Part shown: positions 1 through 6,716 of the stretch, piece after piece | Layout of the letters: each line of letters starts with the position of its first letter | Numbering within the stretch: the first letter of the stretch is position 1 | From: an uncultured Clostridia bacterium | GTDB taxonomy: Bacteria; Bacillota; Clostridia; Christensenellales; Aristaeellaceae | Assembly: GCA_945877525.1 (NCBI GenBank) | Contig: CAMDVP010000100.1 | Coordinates: 1-10,095 of the forward strand | Length of the DNA stretch: 10,095 nt | Direction of reading: 5' to 3' | Notes under the pieces: generated by a model | Databases searched by the model: none | What the model saw: the letters and a program-made list of their open reading frames with translations, nothing else | What the model was told of the DNA's origin: nothing | Program-made: the position numbers and the translations under genes

Positions 1-18
1 GGAGGGAGAATATCTTTC

Positions 19-216
19 TCATGGTTGCTCATTCCTCGCTTGTTCGGATGGTAAGGGATCACGCTTCATATTCGCGGGCGTCACGCCGTTTTCCTGCCTC
101 GCAGGAGGATGGCCAGCGCGACGGCGCTTGCCAGCACCGCAGGTCAGCGTCAGCAGCAGGGCCGCCAGCAGGAGGGAAAAGGCCATGGCGAAGCGGACAG
201 TCAGTCTGTTCATCAT
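19..216 (-). CDS. Small predicted single-pass membrane or secreted protein, unknown function
   Basis: I do not recognise this 65-residue protein. Residues 1-9 are short and basic. Residues about 8-25 form one hydrophobic stretch (FAMAFSLLLAALLLTLT), followed by Cys, Gly and a KRRR cluster, and then a hydrophilic, proline- and charge-rich tail of about 35 residues. This fits a membrane anchor or an uncleaved signal. The Cys after the hydrophobic run resembles a lipoprotein cysteine, but Thr precedes it instead of Gly, Ala or Ser, so a lipobox is doubtful. The start is placed at 216 (ATG ATG) after AAAGGAGA at 221-228; the second ATG at 213 has the better spacing (8 nt against 5). A longer start at 321 lies upstream of the predicted transcription start near 265 and is therefore excluded. 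The gene has its own consensus promoter and sits behind the terminator of the glycosyltransferase gene, so it appears to be a separate unit. Expression is well supported; function is not. Confidence 0.6.
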   Translation of the reverse strand: MMNRLTVRFAMAFSLLLAALLLTLTCGAGKRRRAGHPPARQENGVTPANMKRDPLPSEQARNEQP

Positions 217-271
217 GGATTCTCCTTTCGTCAGGGAAAAAGGCCGCGGATGAGGCTGGATATACAGAGAT

Positions 272-300
272 ATTATAAGGTTTTTCCGAAAAATTTGCAA
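272..300 (-). promoter_or_regulatory. Sigma-A type promoter of the small membrane-protein gene
   Basis: Read on the minus strand, TTGCAA (295-300) is separated by exactly 17 nt from a perfect TATAAT (272-277). The predicted start of transcription is near 265, which gives a leader of about 49 nt before the start codon at 216. The box lies in an AT-rich pocket between the upstream terminator and the small gene. Confidence 0.85.
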
Positions 301-371
301 GGAAAAACCGCGCAAAACCATATCGCCGGCCCTTTGGCCGTCCTTCGCGCATCCCCATCCCTGTTGGGAGC

Positions 372-405
372 AAAAAAGGGAAACAAGCCTGCGCGCCTGT
401 CTCCC
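372..405 (-). terminator. Rho-independent terminator after the GT2 gene
   Basis: On the minus strand an 11-bp stem (395-405 with 378-388, including two G-U pairs) closes a 6-nt loop and is followed at once by six T residues (372-377). It begins 13 nt after the glycosyltransferase stop codon, so it very probably ends that transcription unit. Confidence 0.85.
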
Positions 406-418
406 CTGTTGATGCCGT

Positions 419-1723
419 TTATCCCTCCAGCGTGTGCCGGTCGGCAGGGCCGTCGGCCTGGGAGGAACGAATCTTGTGCTCGGTTTTCACCCAATGCTGC
501 TGGTGCCGCCACAGGCACAGCCCCACCACCTGGCTGATGGCGCCCACGGCCATGTTTGCCACAAAGCTGACCAGCATCATGGGCAGCGTGCGCCACTGGA
601 AGCGGATGCCGTTGTCCATCCAGTCCGACAGGTAGAACAGCCCGAAATAGCTGTACAGGAAGATCAGCACCCCCAGCACCTGGCTGAGCACCGAAGTGTT
701 CTGCGCGGCATGGTTGAAGCCGGGGAGCATCAGCAACAGGGTACACAGCATCATCACAATGGTCACCAGATAGGTGCTCAGGCTGTACATGTACAGGAAC
801 ACGCTGACAAACTCCCCAAAGCGCAGCTTGCCCGTGAACAGCTGCCGGAACAGCTTGCCGGTGTTGCGCAGGGCCACAAACCAGTGGCCCTGGGCCCAGC
901 GGGTTTTCTGCCGCACGGAAGCCCGGAAGCTGGTGGGCTTTTCATCATACACCCGGGTATTGTGGTTCCACAGAATGCGCCGCCCGTCCAGGGTGGCCTC
1001 CACCTGAATTTCAATGTCCTCCGTCAGCGAGGCGGTGGTCCAGCCGCCACGCTCCTTCAGATAGCTGGTGGTGATGGCATAGCCCGTGCCGCCCACCGAG
1101 CAGTTCAGCCCCTGGCGGTGCTTGGCCAGCTGGAAAAAGCGGTTGGTCACGGTATAGCTGGTATAGTAGAACCAGGCCACCGCGCCGGACTTGTTCTTCG
1201 CGCCCAGGTAGCACTGGATCAGGTCAGGCCGGCCCTTGTCCAGGAACTGGCTGTTCACCTCGCGGAACATGTTGGTGTCCATCAGGTTGTCCGCGTCGAA
1301 GATCATCAGCAGATCATAGCGCGCCGCATAGTCTCCCAGCGCCTCCAGGGCGGCCTTGAGAGCAATGGGCTTGCCGGTGGGGGCGTCGGGGCCGTCCTTC
1401 TCATGCACCAGCACATTGGCGCCCAGGCTCCTTGCCACCTCGGCGGTGCCGTCGGTGCAGTTGTCCGCGATGATGTAAAAATCATACAGCTCGGCAGGAT
1501 AGTCCATGGCCTGCAGATTGCGAATCATGTCGCCGATGACCTTTTCCTCGTTATGGGCGGGCACCAGCACCAGAAAACGGGATTCAGGCTCGTGATCCTG
1601 ATAGTCCCTGGTGTCCCTCCTGAAGCCGAAAACCGTCAGGTACAGCTGATAGATCAGCATAACCGTCAGCCACACGCCGCCCACGGCCAGGCAGCCCTCC
1701 ATGATGACTTGAAGCACCTGCAA
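419..1723 (-). CDS. Membrane-bound family 2 glycosyltransferase (GT2)
   Basis: This 434-residue processive-type glycosyltransferase is related in layout to cellulose/poly-GlcNAc synthase catalytic subunits. It has one N-terminal membrane segment (about 12-33), a cytoplasmic GT-A domain (about 48-290), and three or four C-terminal membrane segments (about 305-335, 345-366, 378-404). GT2 signatures are visible: VPAHNEE (54-60) in the nucleotide-binding region, the metal-binding DAD (143-145), the TED catalytic-base motif (234-236), and QKTRW (272-276), the QxxRW acceptor motif. A WVKTEH motif (411-416) lies just after the last membrane segment, as in related synthases. The start is a TTG, chosen because AGGAGG lies 8 nt upstream; the internal ATG at 1702 has no such site. 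The gene follows the nucleoside kinase after 26 nt and ends at a terminator, so it is the last gene of its unit. It probably builds or modifies an envelope or exported polysaccharide; donor and product cannot be read from the sequence. Confidence 0.93.
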   Translation of the reverse strand: MQVLQVIMEGCLAVGGVWLTVMLIYQLYLTVFGFRRDTRDYQDHEPESRFLVLVPAHNEEKVIGDMIRNLQAMDYPAELYDFYIIADNCTDGTAEVARSLGANVLVHEKDGPDAPTGKPIALKAALEALGDYAARYDLLMIFDADNLMDTNMFREVNSQFLDKGRPDLIQCYLGAKNKSGAVAWFYYTSYTVTNRFFQLAKHRQGLNCSVGGTGYAITTSYLKERGGWTTASLTEDIEIQVEATLDGRRILWNHNTRVYDEKPTSFRASVRQKTRWAQGHWFVALRNTGKLFRQLFTGKLRFGEFVSVFLYMYSLSTYLVTIVMMLCTLLLMLPGFNHAAQNTSVLSQVLGVLIFLYSYFGLFYLSDWMDNGIRFQWRTLPMMLVSFVANMAVGAISQVVGLCLWRHQQHWVKTEHKIRSSQADGPADRHTLEG

Positions 1724-1731
1724 GGGTCGTT

Positions 1732-1737
1732 CCTCCT
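1732..1737 (-). promoter_or_regulatory. Ribosome binding site that fixes the TTG start of the GT2 gene
   Basis: AGGAGG on the minus strand sits 8 nt before TTG at 1723. The strength and spacing of this site are the reason for choosing the rare start codon over the ATG seven codons further in. Confidence 0.85.
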
Positions 1738-1749
1738 ATGTGCCATTTT

Positions 1750-3396
1750 TCAGGCTTTATCGATGGTACATCCGCCGATGAACTCCCTTTCCAGGGAAAG
1801 CGGCGGGATTTCATCCAGCATACCCGGGTCAATGGCCGAAAAGTAATTCAGGGTTTTGCACAGCCGCCGCGCCAGCAGATACTGCGGGCAGTCCGGCGGC
1901 ACCTCCCGCAGCAGGGCGGAGGCAAAGTATTTCAGCACGGGCAGCTCATAGTGCAGCGCCGTATTGAACACGCTGTCCGCCTGCTCCTGCCAGGGGAAAA
2001 TCCAGGCTTCCTCTCCCCGGCGAACGCTGGGCCACATGGCCAGGGTTTCCTCGGGCATGGTGCCGCGGAACTGGTGGTCGCGCACAATGCGCCGCAGCAG
2101 CCGCACGTCGGTGGTGCGGATGCGGTTGTGGTCGTCGAGGTTAATGCAGGTCAGGGCGCTGACGAACACGCGGTGGATCACCGTCTGGGGCAGGCCCTCG
2201 CTGAGAAGCGGGTTCAGCCCGTGGATGCCCTCGATGATGATGATGTCCTCCGGCCCAAGGCGCAGCCTGTCGCCCGTTTCCTCCCGCCTGCCCCGCACAA
2301 AGCTGAACCGGGGTACCTCTACCTGCCCGCCTTCCAGCAGCTGCTGAAGCTGGCGGCGCAAAAGCGGCACATCCAGGGTGTGGATGCTCTCCAGGTCCAC
2401 CGAGCCGTCCGCCTCCCGGGGCAGGGTGTCCCGGTCCAGGTAGTAATTGTCCAAGCTCACCTGCACCGCGCGCCGGCCCAGCACCCGCAGATGGATGCCC
2501 AGCCTGCCCGCAAAGGTGGTTTTCCCGCTGGAGGACGGCCCCGCCACCAGCACAATCCGCTTGCCCCCGGCCACAATCTGGTCGGCAATGGTGGCAATAG
2601 CCTTGTCGTGCAGCGCCTCGTTGACGCGGATGAAGGCGCGCATCTGATGCCGGGCCATCAGGTCGTTCAGGTCGGCGGCGTTGAGCACGCCCAGAATCTC
2701 GCACCACCTGGCCGACTGGCTGAACACCTGCAGGTGCTTGGGCCGGTCAACATAGGCGGCGGGGGTATCGGGCTGCTCCGCGGTGGGCAGCAGCAGCACA
2801 AAGCCGCCCTCGTGGGGATGCAGGGCAAACACGCTCACATAGCCCGTGGAGGGCGCCATGGCCCCGTAGAAATACTCCCACATGCCGCCGCAACCGTACA
2901 TGCGGAAGAAGGAGAAGGGCCGGTAGCGCAAAAGCGCCACCTTGTCCTCCTGGCCGTCCGCGGCGAAATACTGAACCGCGTCCTCCTTCTGCCAGGTTTT
3001 CTTTTCAAAAGGCAGATCCTGCGCCGTCAGCTCCCGCATCGTCCGCTCCGTCTGCGCAACCTGCTCCGGCGTCAGCGGTGCGCCGGGCAGGCGGACAAAT
3101 ACGCCGTGCCCCACGGAATACTCGATGCGCACCTGCCGCCCCGGCTGGGTGCGGCGCAGCGCCAGCAGCATCACAAAGCGCAGCGAACGCTCATAGATGC
3201 GCCGTCCCTCATCGTCCCGCAGGGTCAGGGGCTTCAGCGCGCAGCTGCCCGGCGCCGTGTCACCAAGCTCCAGCACCTGTCCGCCGCACTGCGCGGCCAG
3301 CACGCGCCGCGAATCGCCGCATGCCTCCGCCATGCACCGGGCCACGGTGCTTCCCTCGGGAACGCTGATTTCCCTGCCGTCCACAGTCACCCTCAT
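1750..3396 (-). CDS. TGS-domain nucleoside kinase (uridine kinase/phosphoribulokinase family)
   Basis: This 548-residue protein has an N-terminal TGS domain (about 1-62) and then a region resembling the second N-terminal domain of threonyl-tRNA synthetase (about 65-215). The C-terminal half is a P-loop kinase of the uridine kinase type. The Walker A motif is GPSSSGKT (286-293); SLDNYYLDR (314-322) supplies the substrate-site Asp316; IIIIEGIHGLNP (385-396) carries the Walker B-like strand. Proteins of this architecture are widespread in Clostridia and Thermotogae and are annotated as nucleoside kinases, transferring phosphate from ATP to a nucleoside in salvage. The His-x3-His expected in an active ThrRS editing domain is absent around residues 69-80, so editing activity is unlikely and the domain may only bind ligand or RNA (inference). 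The start at 3396 follows a weak GGGGTGA. The preceding gap is 88 nt; the GT2 gene follows after 26 nt and is probably co-transcribed. Confidence 0.92.
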   Translation of the reverse strand: MRVTVDGREISVPEGSTVARCMAEACGDSRRVLAAQCGGQVLELGDTAPGSCALKPLTLRDDEGRRIYERSLRFVMLLALRRTQPGRQVRIEYSVGHGVFVRLPGAPLTPEQVAQTERTMRELTAQDLPFEKKTWQKEDAVQYFAADGQEDKVALLRYRPFSFFRMYGCGGMWEYFYGAMAPSTGYVSVFALHPHEGGFVLLLPTAEQPDTPAAYVDRPKHLQVFSQSARWCEILGVLNAADLNDLMARHQMRAFIRVNEALHDKAIATIADQIVAGGKRIVLVAGPSSSGKTTFAGRLGIHLRVLGRRAVQVSLDNYYLDRDTLPREADGSVDLESIHTLDVPLLRRQLQQLLEGGQVEVPRFSFVRGRREETGDRLRLGPEDIIIIEGIHGLNPLLSEGLPQTVIHRVFVSALTCINLDDHNRIRTTDVRLLRRIVRDHQFRGTMPEETLAMWPSVRRGEEAWIFPWQEQADSVFNTALHYELPVLKYFASALLREVPPDCPQYLLARRLCKTLNYFSAIDPGMLDEIPPLSLEREFIGGCTIDKA

Positions 3397-3484
3397 CTAC
3401 GCTTCACCCCGCTTTGACACTCATTTCAATCATGGCATCCGTTCTTGAACACAATGTGAAATTTGCACGAACAAACAGCGTCTG
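3397..3484. other. 88-nt intergenic gap before the nucleoside kinase gene
   Basis: This AT-richer spacer is the widest gap inside the rpiR-to-GT2 block. I find no terminator and no convincing sigma-A promoter: the best -35-like match is TTCACA with a poor -10. A perfect 10-bp palindrome, GTTCTTGAAC, lies at 3441-3450. Either weak initiation or read-through from the exonuclease gene is possible. Confidence 0.4.
3441..3450. repeat. 10-bp perfect palindrome in the gap before the kinase gene
   Basis: GTTCTTGAAC reads the same on both strands and lies about 45 nt before the kinase start codon. Its size and position would suit a small dimeric repressor site. A palindrome this short also arises by chance, and no promoter is clear beside it. 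Confidence 0.3.
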
Positions 3485-4483
3485 TCAGTCCTCAAAGGGC
3501 ATGCTGGTGCGGTCGGCCAGGAGCAGCTCCTGCTCCGGGTCCGGAAGGGCGCCATGCTCCTCCAGATAGCGGGCCTGCTCCTGTTCCACCTGCAGGCGCT
3601 TGGTATGCACATAGGCGCGGTTCATGGCGGTGGCCTTGCTGACGGTCATGTTCATCAGGCGTTTGCCGTCCTCCATGGGAAAAAACCGCAATCGGATCAT
3701 CAGGCTGCCGTGGTGGGGACAGGCGGACAGGCCGATATACTTGTCGGCGCACTGGCGGACATAGCCGTCCTCCAGGGCGGTTTTCTTGCCGCACACAGGG
3801 CAGCGGGGCTGGGCAGCCGTTTCGCTGGCCATGGCCTCCGTCATGGAGGCGAAGGTTTCGCCCTTTGTCTGGCGGCTGCGGTGTCCCGCATGAATCAGCT
3901 GCCTGGGCTGCTGGGGATAGCGCAGCACCGCGGCGGGATCGGGCATTTTGGCAAAGACCAGCGCGGTATAGTAGGCGTCGTTGAGGGCGTTGTGGAAAAA
4001 GCGTTCCTCATCCGGCTCAATGTCCAGCATTTCCATGGCGGCCTTGAGCCCTTTGCGGTCGCGGCACTTGTACACGTCGCTGAACAGGCGCTGGATGTCG
4101 CACAGGGGCGGCAGAGCTACCTTGCAGTCGAAAAAATCCATGTTCTGCTTCAGCACGCTCACATCGTCGCAGCCCCAGGTCAGCAGGGCGTAGTCCTCCC
4201 CGCACCACGCGGCAAACTGATCCATGGCCTCCAAAAAGGTGGGGGCGTCGGCCAGCTCATCGGGGCCCAGCTGGGTCATCTTGCGGATGCGGGGGTGAAT
4301 CTTCACATAATGCACGGGCCTGATGGGGATGGAGATGCTGTCGCACACCTCCAATTGCTCGTTCAGCTTCACCGCGCCGATCTGGATCATTTCAAAAATC
4401 AGCCTGTCCCCCACCTGGCGGTACACCGCGCTGTCATAGGACATGGGCTGGTTCCATTCCAGGTCAATCACAATATACTGCAT
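3485..4483 (-). CDS. DEDDh 3'-5' exonuclease with C-terminal Cys-rich (zinc-ribbon-like) domain
   Basis: This 332-residue protein has an RNase T/DnaQ-type exonuclease domain in residues 1-185. The acidic residues expected for two-metal hydrolysis are present: Asp7 and Glu9 in VIDLEW, Asp106/Asp107 in WGCDD, and His164 and Asp169 in HNALNDAYYT. The His spaced five residues before the last Asp marks the DEDDh subtype. The N-terminal domain resembles the KapD/ERI-1-like group, whose members trim RNA or single-stranded DNA ends. The C-terminal part has a CPVC pair (228-231) and later Cys245 and Cys255 followed by HH, consistent with a zinc ribbon, and ends in a charged, probably helical tail. The start at 4483 is chosen because AAGGAGA precedes it and the exonuclease homology begins at this Met; reading further upstream runs into the preceding gene in another frame. 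It starts 11 nt after the stop of the flavoprotein gene, with the ribosome site touching that stop, so the two are co-transcribed. The substrate is unknown. Confidence 0.9.
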   Translation of the reverse strand: MQYIVIDLEWNQPMSYDSAVYRQVGDRLIFEMIQIGAVKLNEQLEVCDSISIPIRPVHYVKIHPRIRKMTQLGPDELADAPTFLEAMDQFAAWCGEDYALLTWGCDDVSVLKQNMDFFDCKVALPPLCDIQRLFSDVYKCRDRKGLKAAMEMLDIEPDEERFFHNALNDAYYTALVFAKMPDPAAVLRYPQQPRQLIHAGHRSRQTKGETFASMTEAMASETAAQPRCPVCGKKTALEDGYVRQCADKYIGLSACPHHGSLMIRLRFFPMEDGKRLMNMTVSKATAMNRAYVHTKRLQVEQEQARYLEEHGALPDPEQELLLADRTSMPFED

Positions 4484-4494
4484 AGAATCTCCTT

Positions 4495-5730
4495 TTAGTA
4501 TCCTCCCCGGGCGGCGCTGTATCCCGCCAGCGCGCCGGTGGACCAGGCAATTTGCAGGTTGTACCCGCCTGTATGCGCATCCACGTCGATCATCTCTCCG
4601 GCAAAATGCAGCCCGGGCAGCAGTCTGCTTTCCATGGTGGCGGGGTTGATTTCCTTCACCGTCACACCGCCGCGGGTCACGATGGCCTCCTCCATGGGGG
4701 CCAGGCGGCGCAGCGGAATGGGCAATGCCTGCAGGGTATCCCGCAGCCGCTCGCGCTCCTCGCGGGTAATCTGACAGCAGGGCTTGCCTCCATCTACCCC
4801 GCACACCTCCGGAAAAAGCTCCGCCATTCTGCCGGGAAGCAGCCCCGGCAGCACATTGCGCAGCTGCTTTCGGCTTTGCTCCTCCAGGTCGCGCTGAAGC
4901 CGCGCGTCCAGCTGCTGGGGGGTAAGCCCCGGCTTCAGGTTCAGCGTAACCTCCGCCTGGGACAGATCCTCCGGCAGATGGCTGCTCATGGTCAGCGTCA
5001 GCGGGCCGGAAATACCGAAATGCGTGAAGAGCATCTCTCCAAGTTCGCTGTACAGCACCTTTTTCCCCCTGCGGAGGGTAAGCGTCACGTTCTTCAGCGA
5101 CAGCCCCTGCAGCCGGCAGGGCCAGTCCGCCGCCGTTTCGATGGCGTTCAGCACCCCGGACAGCGGCTGGATGCTGTGCCCGGCGGACTTCGCCAGAGTA
5201 TAGCCGTCGCCGTCAGAGCCTGTCATGGGGTAGGTTTTCCCGCCGCAGGCCAAAATCACCGCGTCCGCGGGAATGGTTTCGCCGCCCTCCAGCCGAACGC
5301 CGCAGACACGACCGTCTTCATGCCGCAATTCCTTCACCCGGCTGTTCAGCCGCACCTCCACCCCCGCCTGCTGCAAAAGCCGCGCCAGCGCGCGGTTCAC
5401 ATCGCTGGCCTTCTCCGAGCGGGGAAACACCCGCCGCCCGCGCTGGGTTTCCACCGGGCAGCCGGCCTCCTCCAGCAGGACCATCATGTCCTGCGGGGAG
5501 AAAAAGCTCAGCGCACTGTACAGGAAGCGCGGATTGCGGGGCACCTCCCGGAGAAACTCGTCCAGAGTGCAGTCGTTGGTCAGGTTGCAGCGGCCCTTGC
5601 CGGTGATGTAAACCTTCTTGCCCAGCTTCTCGTTGCGCTCCAGCAGGGTGACCTGCGCGCCCTCCCGGGCCGCGAAAAGCGCCGCCAGCATGCCGCCCGC
5701 GCCGCCGCCGACCACCGCCGCCTTACGCAT
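4495..5730 (-). CDS. HI0933/YhiN-family FAD-dependent flavoprotein
   Basis: This 411-residue protein belongs to the HI0933-like family (also labelled aminoacetone oxidase family FAD-binding enzyme). It has an N-terminal dinucleotide-binding motif GGGAGG (8-13) after a hydrophobic strand, with acidic Glu31 at the end of the second strand. The family signature GKGRCNLTN lies at 44-52, a second FAD-contact segment CGGKTYPMTGSDGDGY at 162-177, GEMLFTHFGISGP at 231-243, and the C-terminal FAD closure at 376-399, which ends in NLQIAWSTG. Length and motif order match a complete family member. The biochemical role of the family is poorly defined; some members have been linked to rRNA maturation or redox chemistry, and I make no firm claim here. 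Its ATG lies inside the last codons of the rpiR-type gene (8-nt overlap), so translation is probably coupled to the regulator. Confidence 0.93.
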   Translation of the reverse strand: MRKAAVVGGGAGGMLAALFAAREGAQVTLLERNEKLGKKVYITGKGRCNLTNDCTLDEFLREVPRNPRFLYSALSFFSPQDMMVLLEEAGCPVETQRGRRVFPRSEKASDVNRALARLLQQAGVEVRLNSRVKELRHEDGRVCGVRLEGGETIPADAVILACGGKTYPMTGSDGDGYTLAKSAGHSIQPLSGVLNAIETAADWPCRLQGLSLKNVTLTLRRGKKVLYSELGEMLFTHFGISGPLTLTMSSHLPEDLSQAEVTLNLKPGLTPQQLDARLQRDLEEQSRKQLRNVLPGLLPGRMAELFPEVCGVDGGKPCCQITREERERLRDTLQALPIPLRRLAPMEEAIVTRGGVTVKEINPATMESRLLPGLHFAGEMIDVDAHTGGYNLQIAWSTGALAGYSAARGGY

Positions 5731-6595
5731 GATGTCCCTCTTCCTCCAGATAAATCTCGTAGGTGTCCCAAATGGTCTCCAGCTTGCGGAAGTGCTCGGT
5801 GAGCGCCTCCTTGCGGTGCAGGCCCAGGGACACCAGCAGGGCGTTGATCAGGCTCAGGGGCGCGGCCAGGGAATCCACGAAGGAGGCCATGTCGGTGTGG
5901 GCCATCAGGCACACATCGGCAATGTCCCGAAGGGGCGACATGGGTCCGTCGGTGATGGCCACCACCTGCGCGCCGCAGCGCTTGGCAAAGCGCATGCCCT
6001 CCAGGGTGCGGGTGGAGTATCGTGGAAAGCTGATGCCCACCAGCACGTCGTCCTCCCGCAGCATGGCGATTTCCTCAAACACGTCCGTCGCGCCGCTGGA
6101 CACCAGATGTACGTTGTCAAACATATAATGAAGGTAATACCCCATGAACTGCGCCAGGGGGGCAGCGGAGCGCAGGCCCATCACATAGATGGCCTTGGCC
6201 TGCAGAAGGCGCTGCACCACATCCTCAAACACCTGGGCGTCCATGCCCTCCAGGGTGGCCCGCAGGTTCTGCATGTCGCTTTTCAGCACAAAGGGCAGCA
6301 CCGCATGGGGCTCGATTTCCGTGGCCATTTCAAAGCGCTGGTTGGCCGTCAGCCGGTGGCTGACCAATTCCTGCAGCGAGCGCTGCAGCTGGGGATAGCC
6401 CTCATAGCCCATGGCGGAGGCAAACCGCACCACCGTGGATTCGCTCACCCCCACGCTTTCGCCCAGGCGGCTGGCCGTCATGAACACCGCCTTGTCATAA
6501 TGCTCGACGATGTACTGGGCAATCTTGCGATGGCCCTTGCTCAGCCGCTTGCCGGACTGGTTCAGCCGGTCGATCATATCCTGCATATCCTGCAT
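5723..6595 (-). CDS. RpiR/MurR-family transcriptional regulator (HTH + SIS domain)
   Basis: This 290-residue protein has an N-terminal HTH_6 domain (about 1-78), with the recognition region SRLGESVGVSESTVVRF at 42-58. A C-terminal SIS sugar-phosphate-binding domain (about 125-255) starts at IYVMGLRSAAPLA and includes VGISFPRYSTRTLE (186-199). RpiR regulators normally bind a phosphosugar through the SIS domain and control sugar or aminosugar genes. The start at 6595 (MQDMQDM) has only a weak GGTGG site, and the Met codons at 6586 and 6577 are alternatives. A start at 6703 is impossible if the promoter at 6675-6703 is used, because it would precede the transcript. The gene leads a unit with the HI0933-type flavoprotein, overlapping it by 8 nt. 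No sugar transport or catabolic gene is nearby, so its inducer and target cannot be guessed. The inverted repeats upstream of its promoter could be its own operator. Confidence 0.92.
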   Translation of the reverse strand: MQDMQDMIDRLNQSGKRLSKGHRKIAQYIVEHYDKAVFMTASRLGESVGVSESTVVRFASAMGYEGYPQLQRSLQELVSHRLTANQRFEMATEIEPHAVLPFVLKSDMQNLRATLEGMDAQVFEDVVQRLLQAKAIYVMGLRSAAPLAQFMGYYLHYMFDNVHLVSSGATDVFEEIAMLREDDVLVGISFPRYSTRTLEGMRFAKRCGAQVVAITDGPMSPLRDIADVCLMAHTDMASFVDSLAAPLSLINALLVSLGLHRKEALTEHFRKLETIWDTYEIYLEEEGHHA

Positions 6596-6658
6596 GGTTC
6601 CACCATCATTTCCGACACATGCCGGAGCCTGCACGGCCCGTACAAATGCCTGTTGTGT

Positions 6659-6698
6659 AAAAGCACCGCCCCTCATTATACGGGAGGACGGTGCTTTT
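6659..6698 (-). terminator. Hairpin after the permease gene, probably bidirectional, containing the rpiR -10 box
   Basis: A perfect 10-bp inverted repeat (AAAAGCACCG at 6659-6668 with CGGTGCTTTT at 6689-6698) can extend inward by four more pairs around a loop at 6675-6683. On the minus strand the stem ends in only four T, on the plus strand in five, so it is a modest terminator in either direction. It lies about 57 nt after the permease stop codon. The loop carries the complement of TATAAT, the -10 box of the next promoter. Confidence 0.65.
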
Positions 6699-6703
6699 TG
6701 CAA
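6675..6703 (-). promoter_or_regulatory. Sigma-A type promoter of the rpiR-type gene
   Basis: On the minus strand TTGCAA (6698-6703) and a perfect TATAAT (6675-6680) are separated by 17 nt. Transcription should start near 6668, leaving a leader of about 73 nt to the ATG at 6595. The whole spacer and the -10 lie inside the terminator-like hairpin at 6659-6698. Confidence 0.85.
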
Positions 6704-6713
6704 GTGTTCTTGC
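6700..6713. repeat. Short inverted repeat overlapping the rpiR -35 box
   Basis: GCAAG-TGTT-CTTGC (5-bp arms, 4-nt loop) covers part of the -35 hexamer and the bases just upstream. A dimeric regulator bound here would block polymerase. The arms are short, so chance is a real alternative. Confidence 0.35.
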
Positions 6714-6716
6714 GAA

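Noticed and set aside
217..321. Extension of the small membrane protein to 321
   Set aside because: The extra codons overlap the promoter (272-300), so they would not be transcribed from it; the ATG pair at 213-216 has the ribosome site.
434..3417. Very long plus-strand open frames (434-1846 and 1738-3417) opposite the GT2 and kinase genes
   Set aside because: Their translations are His, Gln, Ala, Gly and Pro rich with no recognisable domain. They mirror the codons of well-supported minus-strand genes with clear catalytic motifs.
4484..4804. Upstream extension of the exonuclease frame to 4804
   Set aside because: It overlaps the flavoprotein gene in another frame. The domain starts exactly at the Met at 4483, which has its own ribosome site.
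6596..6703. Longer N-terminus for the RpiR-type regulator starting at 6703
   Set aside because: That codon lies upstream of the predicted transcription start near 6668, and the extra residues do not belong to the HTH domain.
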